From assembly GCF_003751445.1 (NCBI RefSeq), contig NZ_RJUU01000001.1:625001-689000 (forward strand): DNA of 64,000 nucleotides. Direction: 5' to 3'. The notes under the pieces are model-generated. The model ran no database searches and was not told the origin of the DNA. It was given only the letters and a program-made list of their open reading frames with translations. A program made the translations under genes and the position numbers. Below are positions 8,375-15,741 of the stretch, piece by piece. Within the stretch, counting starts at the first letter, position 1, and every line of letters begins with the position of its first letter. Source of the stretch: Streptomyces sp. 840.1 (GTDB lineage: Bacteria; Actinomycetota; Actinomycetes; Streptomycetales; Streptomycetaceae).

Positions 8375-9999
8375 AGGACGGCGTGAACGGCATCGCGCTC
8401 GGCGTCTTCATCTTCTTCTTCCTGGCCGTCACGGTCGTCGGCTTCATGGCCGCCCGGTGGCGCAAGGCGGAGAACGAGGCCAGCCTCGACGAATGGGGCC
8501 TGGGCGGACGGTCCTTCGGCACCTGGGTCACCTGGTTCCTGCTCGGCGGCGACCTCTACACCGCGTACACCTTCGTGGCCGTACCGGCGGCGATCTACGC
8601 GGCCGGCGCGGCCGGCTTCTTCGCGGTGCCCTACACCATCCTTGTGTACCCGCTGATCTTCACCTTCCTGCCGCGCCTGTGGTCGGTCTCGCACAAGCAC
8701 GGCTACGTCACCACCTCGGACTTCGTCCGGGGCCGGTTCGGCTCCAAGGGACTCTCGCTGGCCGTCGCGGTCACCGGCATCCTCGCCACCATGCCGTACA
8801 TCGCGCTCCAGCTCGTCGGCATCCAGGCGGTGCTCGACGTGATGGGCGTCGGCGGCGGCGAGGACACCAACTGGTTCGTCAAGGACCTGCCGCTGCTGAT
8901 CGCGTTCGCGGTGCTCGCCGCGTACACCTACTCCTCGGGCCTGCGCGCGCCCGCGCTGATCGCCTTCGTCAAGGACGGGCTGATCTACCTGGTCATCGCC
9001 GTGGCGATCATCTACATCCCGATCAAGCTCGGCGGCTTCGACGACATCTTCGCTGCCGCGCAGGAGAAGTTCGCCGGACCGCCGGGCGGCAAGCCGACCG
9101 GTGCGCTCGCGCCCGGCGTGGACGGCCAGTGGGGTTACGCCACGCTCGCGTTGGGCTCGGCGCTGGCGCTGTTCATGTACCCGCACTCCATCACGGCGAC
9201 GCTCTCCAGCCGCAGCCGCAACGTGATCCGCCGCAACACCACGATCCTGCCGCTCTACTCGCTGATGCTGGGCCTGCTCGCGCTGCTCGGCTTCATGGCG
9301 ATCGCCGCCGGGGTCAAGGTGGACAACGGCCAGCTGGCGATCCCGCAGCTGTTCGAGGACATGTTCCCCGACTGGTTCGCGGGGGTGGCGTTCGCCGCCA
9401 TCGGCATCGGTGCCCTGGTCCCCGCGGCGATCATGTCGATCGCGGCGGCGAACCTGTTCACCCGGAACATCTACAAGGACTTCCTGAAGCCCGACGCGAC
9501 CCCCGCCCAGGAGACCAGGGTCTCCAAGCTGGTGTCGCTGCTGGTGAAGGTCGGCGCGCTCGCCTTCGTCCTCACCATGGACAAGACGGTCGCGATCAAC
9601 TTCCAGCTGCTCGGCGGGATCTGGATCCTCCAGACGATGCCGGCCCTGGTCGGCGGCCTGTTCACCCGGTGGTTCCACCGCTGGGCGCTGCTCGCGGGCT
9701 GGGCGGTCGGCATGGTCTACGGGACGGCTGCCGCCTACGGGGTCGCCAGCCCCACCCAGGCGCACTTCGGCGGCTCGTCCAAGGAGATCCCGGGCATCGG
9801 CGAGATCGGCTACATCGGCCTGACGGCGTTCGTGCTGAACGTCGTGGTGACCGTCGTCCTCACCTTCGTCCTGAACGCCGTGAAGGCGCCTGCGGGGATC
9901 GACGAGACCTCTCCCGCCGACTACACCGCCGACGCGGGCGACCCGGGCGTGAAGACGGAGCTCCCGCCGGCCACGGCCGGTGCGCCCGGCGGTCACTGA
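8371..9999 (+). CDS. mctP: MctP-type sodium:solute (monocarboxylate) symporter
   Basis: A 542-residue polytopic protein of the solute:sodium symporter family with about 13 hydrophobic spans. The early motif DEWGLGGRSFGTWVTWFLLG is typical of the MctP branch, which takes up lactate, pyruvate, propionate or alanine in characterised members. The substrate here is not known. The start ATG overlaps the DUF3311 stop. The hydrophilic C-terminus holds the final acidic tail. A dre-like element before the operon raises the possibility that uptake is linked to amino-sugar metabolism. Confidence 0.9.
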   Translation: MKDGVNGIALGVFIFFFLAVTVVGFMAARWRKAENEASLDEWGLGGRSFGTWVTWFLLGGDLYTAYTFVAVPAAIYAAGAAGFFAVPYTILVYPLIFTFLPRLWSVSHKHGYVTTSDFVRGRFGSKGLSLAVAVTGILATMPYIALQLVGIQAVLDVMGVGGGEDTNWFVKDLPLLIAFAVLAAYTYSSGLRAPALIAFVKDGLIYLVIAVAIIYIPIKLGGFDDIFAAAQEKFAGPPGGKPTGALAPGVDGQWGYATLALGSALALFMYPHSITATLSSRSRNVIRRNTTILPLYSLMLGLLALLGFMAIAAGVKVDNGQLAIPQLFEDMFPDWFAGVAFAAIGIGALVPAAIMSIAAANLFTRNIYKDFLKPDATPAQETRVSKLVSLLVKVGALAFVLTMDKTVAINFQLLGGIWILQTMPALVGGLFTRWFHRWALLAGWAVGMVYGTAAAYGVASPTQAHFGGSSKEIPGIGEIGYIGLTAFVLNVVVTVVLTFVLNAVKAPAGIDETSPADYTADAGDPGVKTELPPATAGAPGGH

Positions 10000-10010
10000 C
10001 CGGGGCCCCC

Positions 10011-10053
10011 ACGGGCCGCCGCACCCCAGCACGTATGGGGTACGGCGGCCCGT
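10011..10053. terminator. Terminator after the symporter gene
   Basis: ACGGGCCGCCG (10011-10021) pairs with CGGCGGCCCGT (10043-10053), and an inner CCCC/GGGG stem continues the hairpin. It begins 12 bases after the stop. Confidence 0.8.
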
Positions 10054-10114
10054 TCGCACGTCCGGGGGAAATCCCCGTGCCGGCGCCGCCCGCGGGTGCG
10101 GCAGACTTCCGTGC

Positions 10115-10627
10115 ATGGACATAACCATCAGGCCGGTCGAGCCCGCCGAGTACGCCGCCCTCGGCGAGATCACCGCCGAGGCCTATCTCGGGGACGGGCT
10201 GCTGGACTTCGGCGCCGACGATCCGTATCTGGTGCAACTGCGCGACGTCCCCAGGCGGGCCGCCGAGGCCGAGGTGCTTGTCGCGGCGGACGCGCGGGGC
10301 CACGTCCTCGGCGGGGTCACCTACGCGCCTCCGGGCAATCGCTGGGCCGATATCGCGGCGCCCGACGAGGCCGAGTTCCGGATGCTCGCGGTCTCCCGCG
10401 AGGCCCGCGGCGCCGGGGCGGGCGAGGCGCTCGTACGGGCCTGTATCGACCGCGCACGGGCCACCCCGGGGGTCACCGGCATCGTCCTGTCGACGCAGCC
10501 GGCGATGCGCGGCGCCCATAGGATCTACGGGCGCCTCGGCTTCGTCCGGACCCCCGAGAAGGACTGGTATCCCATCGAAGGGCTCTCGCTGCTGACGTAC
10601 CGCCTGGAGTTCCCGGCGGTCTCTTGA
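10115..10627 (+). CDS. GNAT-family N-acetyltransferase
   Basis: A 170-residue GNAT acetyltransferase predicted to transfer acetyl from acetyl-CoA to an unknown small molecule or protein. The CoA-binding segment is MLAVSREARGAGAGEALVRA (about residues 89-108), with the usual R-x-x-G-x-G/A pattern, and GRLGFVRTPEKDW near the C-terminus is typical of motif B. The ATG at 10115 lacks a clear Shine-Dalgarno; longer upstream readings overlap the terminator and are unlikely. It stands alone between the symporter and the nrd locus. Confidence 0.85.
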   Translation: MDITIRPVEPAEYAALGEITAEAYLGDGLLDFGADDPYLVQLRDVPRRAAEAEVLVAADARGHVLGGVTYAPPGNRWADIAAPDEAEFRMLAVSREARGAGAGEALVRACIDRARATPGVTGIVLSTQPAMRGAHRIYGRLGFVRTPEKDWYPIEGLSLLTYRLEFPAVS

Positions 10628-10642
10628 TCGGTCACGCGACAC

Positions 10643-10680
10643 AACATGTGGGGGCTGCCTCATCCGGCGGCCCCCACATG
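10643..10680. terminator. Hairpin between GNAT gene and nrd leader
   Basis: A perfect 12-base stem (10643-10654 with 10669-10680) lies 15 bases after the GNAT stop and 13 bases before the riboswitch. It is probably the GNAT terminator. Its arms contain CACAACATGTGG and CCCCACATGT, which resemble NrdR-box halves, so it may also be an operator. Confidence 0.6.
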
Positions 10681-10693
10681 TATGCTCATGCTC

Positions 10694-10794
10694 GCTGTCG
10701 CCGCAGGGAAATCCGGTGCGAATCCGGAACTGTCCCGCAACGGTGTATTCGGTGTGCTTTTGTGCACCCCCGAGTCCGAGGACCTGCCGACAGC
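10694..10794 (+). promoter_or_regulatory. Cobalamin riboswitch controlling nrdA
   Basis: An AdoCbl riboswitch aptamer. The closing P1 stem is GCTGTCG (10694-10700) with CGACAGC (10788-10794). Inside are GGGAAATCCGGTGCGAATCC and ACTGTCCCGCAACGGTG, followed by the B12-box-like GAGTCCGAGGACCTGCCGAC. A perfect GCATCCGG/CCGGATGC hairpin follows at 10795-10820. The coding start is about 150 bases further on, so the expression platform may hide the nrdA RBS. In Streptomyces a B12 riboswitch is known to repress class Ia RNR when vitamin B12 supports the class II enzyme. Confidence 0.95.
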
Positions 10795-10946
10795 GCATCC
10801 GGCTCGACCGAACCGGATGCCCAGACGTCCGGGCCTCGTGGATGGGCCGGTGGACGCCGTACGACGTGCTGCCCCGACCGGGGCCCCGCTCCGTCCGGCT
10901 GCCCCGTTCCTCCGCCGGCCCAGAGCCGAGCGAGGGAGAGCACCAC

Positions 10947-13343
10947 GTGACCATCGCGCCAGCCGATCCGGTTTCAGCGGCCGAATCAACGGGACCCACG
11001 AGCGACGGACCGGGCACCGCACTTCTGCGGACCCTCACCGCCCTCACCGCGGACCTGCCCGACACCGACCCCGGACGCGTCGCCGGCGCCGCGCTGCGCG
11101 GCCGCAACGCCCGGTCGGACGAGGCCGAGCTGCGCTCGCTGGCCACCGAGGCCGCCGCGGGCCTGATCTCCGAGGACCCCGCCTACTCCCGGCTCGCCGC
11201 CCGCCTCCTCACCCGCACCATCGCGGACGAGGCGGCCGGACAGGGCGCGACGTCCTTCTCCGCCTCCGTCGCGGCCGGCCACCGCGAGGGCCTGATCGCG
11301 GACCGCACCGCCGAGTTCGTGACGCTGCACGCGGCCGCTCTCGACGCGCTGGTCGACCAGGCCCTCACCGACGGCGCCGACGACCGGTTCGGCTACTTCG
11401 GGCTGCGCACCCTGCACAGCCGCTACCTGCTGCGCCACCCGATCACCCGCCAGGTCGTCGAGACCCCGCAGCACTTCATGCTGCGGGTGGCCGCCGGGCT
11501 CGCGGAGGACGACTCCGAGCGCGCCCTGGACGAGGTCGCGGCCCTGTACCGGCTGATGAGCCGGCTGGACTACCTGCCCTCCTCGCCCACGCTCTTCAAC
11601 TCCGGCACCCGGCACCCGCAGATGTCCTCCTGCTACCTGCTGGATTCGCCGCTGGACGAGCTGGACTCGATCTACGACCGCTACCACCAGGTGGCGCGGC
11701 TGTCGAAGCACGCGGGCGGCATCGGCCTCTCGTACTCCCGCATCCGGGCCCGCGGTTCACTGATCCGGGGCACCAACGGGCACTCCAACGGCATCGTGCC
11801 GTTCCTCAAGACGCTCGACGCCTCCGTCGCCGCGGTCAACCAGGGCGGCCGGCGCAAGGGCGCCGCCGCGGTCTACCTGGAGACCTGGCACGCGGACATC
11901 GAGGAGTTCCTGGAGCTGCGCGACAACACGGGCGAGGACCAGCGGCGCACGCACAACCTGAACCTGGCGCACTGGATCCCGGACGAGTTCATGCGCCGGG
12001 TCGACGCGGACTCCGCCTGGTCGCTGTTCTCCCCGGCCGACGTGCCCGAGCTGGTCGACCTGTGGGGCGACGCGTTCGACGCCGCCTACCGCGCGGCCGA
12101 GGCCAAGGGCCTGGCCCGCAAGACGATGCCGGCCCGTGAGCTGTACGGCCGGATGATGCGGACCCTCGCCCAGACCGGCCAGGGCTGGATGACGTTCAAG
12201 GACGCCTCCAACCGGACCGCGAACCAGACCGCCGAGCCGGGCCGCGTCGTGCACTCCTCGAACCTGTGCACCGAGATCCTCGAAGTCACCGACGACGGCG
12301 AGACGGCCGTCTGCAACCTGGGTTCGGTCAACCTCGGCGCGTTCGTCGAGGGCGGCGCGATCGACTGGGAGCGCCTCGACGCCACCGTGCGCACCGCCGT
12401 GACCTTCCTGGACCGGGTCGTCGACATCAACTTCTACCCGACCGAGCAGGCCGGCCGGTCCAACGCCCGCTGGCGGCCGGTGGGGCTGGGCGCGATGGGT
12501 CTCCAGGACGTCTTCTTCCAGCTGCGGCTGCCCTTCGACTCCCCCGAGGCCCGCGCGCTCTCCACGAAGATCTCCGAGCGGATCATGCTCGCCGCCTACG
12601 AGGCGTCCTGCGATCTCGCGGAGCGCTCCGGCCCGCTGCCCGCCTGGTCCGAGACGCGTGCCGCCCGCGGCGTGCTGCACCCGGACCACTACGCCACCGA
12701 GCTGAACTGGCCGGAGCGCTGGGACGCGCTGCGCGCCCGGGTCGCGAAGACCGGCATGCGCAACTCTCTGCTCCTGGCCATCGCGCCGACCGCGACCATC
12801 GCCTCGATCGCGGGTGTGTACGAGTGCATCGAGCCGCAGGTCTCCAACCTCTTCAAGCGCGAGACGCTCAGCGGTGAGTTCCTCCAGGTCAACGCCTACC
12901 TCGTGGACGAGCTGAAGAAGCTCGGCGTGTGGGACGCGCGCACCCGGGAGGCGCTGCGCGAGGCCAGCGGCTCGGTGCAGGGCTTCGCGTGGATCCCCGA
13001 GGACGTGCGGGCGCTGTACCGCACCGCGTGGGAGATCCCGCAGCGCGGCCTGATCGACATGGCGGCCGCCCGTACGCCGTTCCTGGACCAGAGCCAGTCG
13101 CTGAACCTGTTCCTGGAGACGCCGACGATCGGCAAGCTCTCCTCGATGTACGCGTACGCCTGGAAGCAGGGGCTGAAGACGACGTACTACCTGCGCTCGC
13201 GCCCGGCGACGCGGATCGCCCGTGCGGCGTCCGGCCAGGCCGCGGCCGCCGCCCCCATTCCCGTACAGCAGGCGGCCGCGCCCGACGCGGACGCGATCGC
13301 CTGCTCCCTCGAAAACCCCGAGTCCTGCGAGGCCTGCCAGTAA
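10947..13343 (+). CDS. nrdA: Class Ia ribonucleotide reductase large subunit NrdA
   Basis: The 798-residue R1 subunit reduces ribonucleotides to deoxyribonucleotides using a radical from NrdB. Visible features: SSPTLFNSGTRHPQMSSCYL near residue 211 with an active-site Cys, SSNLCTEI near residue 436 with the Asn-Cys-Glu catalytic set, and the C-terminal redox pair in ESCEACQ. The usual VxKRDG start of an ATP-cone is not recognisable at the N-terminus. GTG at 10947 follows GAGGGAGAG. It is first in an nrdA-nrdB unit under the cobalamin riboswitch, and the stop overlaps the nrdB start as TAATG. Confidence 0.95.
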   Translation: MTIAPADPVSAAESTGPTSDGPGTALLRTLTALTADLPDTDPGRVAGAALRGRNARSDEAELRSLATEAAAGLISEDPAYSRLAARLLTRTIADEAAGQGATSFSASVAAGHREGLIADRTAEFVTLHAAALDALVDQALTDGADDRFGYFGLRTLHSRYLLRHPITRQVVETPQHFMLRVAAGLAEDDSERALDEVAALYRLMSRLDYLPSSPTLFNSGTRHPQMSSCYLLDSPLDELDSIYDRYHQVARLSKHAGGIGLSYSRIRARGSLIRGTNGHSNGIVPFLKTLDASVAAVNQGGRRKGAAAVYLETWHADIEEFLELRDNTGEDQRRTHNLNLAHWIPDEFMRRVDADSAWSLFSPADVPELVDLWGDAFDAAYRAAEAKGLARKTMPARELYGRMMRTLAQTGQGWMTFKDASNRTANQTAEPGRVVHSSNLCTEILEVTDDGETAVCNLGSVNLGAFVEGGAIDWERLDATVRTAVTFLDRVVDINFYPTEQAGRSNARWRPVGLGAMGLQDVFFQLRLPFDSPEARALSTKISERIMLAAYEASCDLAERSGPLPAWSETRAARGVLHPDHYATELNWPERWDALRARVAKTGMRNSLLLAIAPTATIASIAGVYECIEPQVSNLFKRETLSGEFLQVNAYLVDELKKLGVWDARTREALREASGSVQGFAWIPEDVRALYRTAWEIPQRGLIDMAAARTPFLDQSQSLNLFLETPTIGKLSSMYAYAWKQGLKTTYYLRSRPATRIARAASGQAAAAAPIPVQQAAAPDADAIACSLENPESCEACQ

Positions 13344-14359
13344 TGAGCGCATCCGAGAACAAGAACCTGCTGGACCCGGGCTTCGAACTGACCCTGCGGC
13401 CCATGCGCTACCCGGACTTCTACGAGCGCTACCGGGACGCGATCAAGAACACCTGGACGGTGGAGGAGGTCGACCTGCACTCCGACGTCTCCGACCTCGC
13501 CAAGCTGTCGCCGGGCGAGCAGCACATGATCGGGCGGCTCGTCGCGTTCTTCGCGACCGGTGACTCGATCGTCTCCAACAACCTCGTGCTGACGCTGTAC
13601 AAGCACATCAACTCCCCCGAGGCGCGGCTCTACCTGTCGCGGCAGCTGTTCGAGGAGGCCGTGCACGTCCAGTTCTATCTGACGCTGCTCGACACCTATC
13701 TGCCCGACCCGGACGACCGGGCGGCGGCCTTCGACGCGGTCGAGGAGATTCCCTCGATCCGTGAGAAGGCGCAGTTCTGCTTCAAGTGGATGGACTCGGT
13801 CGAGAAGATCGACCGGCTGGAGACGAAGGCCGACCGCCGCCGCTTCCTGCTGAACCTGATCTGCTTCGCGGCGTGCATCGAGGGGCTGTTCTTCTACGGC
13901 GCGTTCGCCTACGTCTACTGGTTCCGCTCGCGCGGCCTGCTGCACGGCCTCGCCACGGGGACGAACTGGGTCTTCCGCGACGAGACCATGCACATGAGCT
14001 TCGCGTTCGAGGTCGTGGACACCGTCCGTAAGGAGGAGCCCGAACTCTTCGACGACGCCCTCCAGCAGCAGGTCACCGACATGCTGAAGGAGGCCGTCGA
14101 GGCGGAGCTGCAGTTCGGCCGCGACCTGTGCGGCGAGGGCCTGCCGGGCATGAACACCGAGTCCATGCGCGAGTACCTGGAGTGCGTCGCCGACCAGCGG
14201 CTCGCCCGGCTGGGCTTCCCCGCGGTGTACGGATCGCAGAACCCGTTCTCGTTCATGGAGCTCCAGGGCGTCCAGGAGCTCACGAACTTCTTCGAGCGCC
14301 GCCCGTCTGCCTACCAGGTGGCGGTCGAGGGCACGGTCGGCTTCGACGACGAGTTCTAG
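13343..14359 (+). CDS. nrdB: Class Ia ribonucleotide reductase small subunit NrdB
   Basis: The 338-residue R2 subunit carries the diiron-tyrosyl radical cofactor. The EEAVHVQFY motif near residue 104 supplies Glu and His metal ligands plus the expected radical Tyr near 111, and CIEGLFFYG and RDETMH supply the remaining Glu/His ligands. The start is the ATG at 13343, inside the TAATG overlap with nrdA; upstream in-frame codons lie within nrdA and are not used. It acts as an alpha2-beta2 complex with NrdA. Confidence 0.96.
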   Translation: MSASENKNLLDPGFELTLRPMRYPDFYERYRDAIKNTWTVEEVDLHSDVSDLAKLSPGEQHMIGRLVAFFATGDSIVSNNLVLTLYKHINSPEARLYLSRQLFEEAVHVQFYLTLLDTYLPDPDDRAAAFDAVEEIPSIREKAQFCFKWMDSVEKIDRLETKADRRRFLLNLICFAACIEGLFFYGAFAYVYWFRSRGLLHGLATGTNWVFRDETMHMSFAFEVVDTVRKEEPELFDDALQQQVTDMLKEAVEAELQFGRDLCGEGLPGMNTESMREYLECVADQRLARLGFPAVYGSQNPFSFMELQGVQELTNFFERRPSAYQVAVEGTVGFDDEF

Positions 14360-14382
14360 GACCTGCCCTTTCCCGGCGGGGC

Positions 14383-14595
14383 TCAGACCCTCGCCCAGCT
14401 CCTCAACGGCGGACGCCGTGCGGCCTTCACCGGCTGCGCGGCGTCCGCCGTTTCCGGTGGTGCCGTTCTCCGGCTCCGTTCCGCGTCCCGGAGCTCGCGG
14501 CCGATGCGGAGCTCGCGGGCGATCCCGATCAGCGCCGGGAGCAGGACGAGGACGATAAGAGCGGATATGCCCAGGACGTTCTGGAATGTGTTCAT
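14383..14595 (-). CDS. Small single-span membrane protein, unknown
   Basis: A 70-residue ORF opposite in direction to the nrd genes, lying in the 317-base gap between nrdB and the GlxA-type regulator. One hydrophobic span (VLGISALIVLVLLPALIGIA) is followed by a strongly charged stretch and an Arg-rich tail. The ATG at 14595 has only a weak TAGAGG close upstream. A perfect hairpin (14410-14451) lies inside its 3' end. The coding call is supported by the clean N-in membrane topology; it could still be a chance ORF. Confidence 0.5.
   Translation of the reverse strand: MNTFQNVLGISALIVLVLLPALIGIARELRIGRELRDAERSRRTAPPETADAAQPVKAARRPPLRSWARV
14410..14451. terminator. Hairpin after nrdB
   Basis: GGCGGACGCCG (14410-14420) pairs perfectly with CGGCGTCCGCC (14441-14451) around a 20-base loop, 50 bases after the nrdB stop. 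It may terminate or attenuate the nrd transcript. It overlaps the end of the opposing small ORF. Confidence 0.55.
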
Positions 14596-14676
14596 GCCTC
14601 TACTGTCGTCCGTCCGAGCAGAATCCGGCAGTGGCAGGACTGTCATGGAGCATCGAATTACTGCCACACTGGGGCC

Positions 14677-15651
14677 ATGCTGAAAAACGTCGCCGTCCTG
14701 CTGCTCGACGAGGTCCACCCCTTCGAACTCGGCGTGCTCTGCGAGGTGTTCGGGCTCGACCGCAGCGAGGAGGGCCTGCCGGTGCACGATTTCGCCGTGG
14801 TCTCCGCCGACGGCCCGGTGCTCCAGACCCACGCGGGGTTCACCATCAGCACCCCGCACGGCCTCGACCGCCTGGAGGAGGCCGACCTCATCGCCGTGCC
14901 GGCCGGCAGCCACTTCATGGACCGGGAGTACCCGCAGGAGGTGCTGGAGGCCCTGCGCCGGGCCGTGGACCGAGGCGCCCGGGTGCTGAGTGTCTGCTCG
15001 GGTGCGTTCGTGCTGGGCGCGGCCGGACTGCTGGACGGCCGTCGCTGCACCACGCACTGGCGCCACTCCGACGCGCTGGCCCGCCGCTTCCCGCGCGCCT
15101 GTGTCGAGCCCGACGTGCTGTACGTGGACGAGGGCTCCGTCATCACTTCGGCGGGCACGGCCGCGGGCATCGACGCCTGTCTGCACCTGGTCCGCCAGGC
15201 GTACGGGCCCGCCGCCGCCAACACCATCGCCCGCCGCATGGTGGTGCCGCCGCACCGCGACGGCGGGCAGGCGCAGTACATCCAGCGGCCGCTGCCCCGC
15301 GACCGCTGCGACACGGTCGGCGACACCCTCGTCTGGATGGAGCGGCATCTGAACCAGGAGATGACCGTCGAGCAGCTCGCCGCCCAGGCGCACATGTCGC
15401 CGCGCACCTTCGCCCGGCGCTTCCAGCAGGAGACGGGCACCACGCCGTACCGCTGGCTGCTGCGCCAGAGGGTGCTGCTGGCCCAGCACCTCCTGGAGAC
15501 ATCGGACGAAACGATGGACACGATCGCGGGACTGGCGGGCTTCGGCAACGCCGCAGCCCTGCGCCACCAGTTCGTACGTTCACTGGGCACCACGCCGAAC
15601 GCGTACCGGCGGACCTTCCGCGGACCCTCGGACCTGACCGAAGTCGCCTGA
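14677..15651 (+). CDS. GlxA-type AraC-family regulator (NrdS candidate)
   Basis: A 324-residue regulator with an N-terminal DJ-1/PfpI (class I glutamine amidotransferase-like) domain (VAVLLLDEVHPFELGVLCEV onward, with SVCSGAFVLGAAGLL carrying the nucleophile-elbow Cys) and a C-terminal AraC double helix-turn-helix (EQLAAQAHMSPRTFARRFQQ near residue 230). The ATG at 14677 has GGGGCC upstream. Streptomyces class Ia RNR operons are described as nrdABS, with nrdS encoding an AraC-like protein, so this is probably NrdS. The gap and intervening hairpin make co-transcription uncertain, and the ligand is unknown. Confidence 0.88.
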   Translation: MLKNVAVLLLDEVHPFELGVLCEVFGLDRSEEGLPVHDFAVVSADGPVLQTHAGFTISTPHGLDRLEEADLIAVPAGSHFMDREYPQEVLEALRRAVDRGARVLSVCSGAFVLGAAGLLDGRRCTTHWRHSDALARRFPRACVEPDVLYVDEGSVITSAGTAAGIDACLHLVRQAYGPAAANTIARRMVVPPHRDGGQAQYIQRPLPRDRCDTVGDTLVWMERHLNQEMTVEQLAAQAHMSPRTFARRFQQETGTTPYRWLLRQRVLLAQHLLETSDETMDTIAGLAGFGNAAALRHQFVRSLGTTPNAYRRTFRGPSDLTEVA

Positions 15652-15741
15652 CCCCGGCCGCGTTGACATCCGATCATTCGTCCAACCGTTTCCCTCACCT
15701 GTCCATGGACCGGGGCCCGGCGGCGGGCCCAGGGTCGGACG

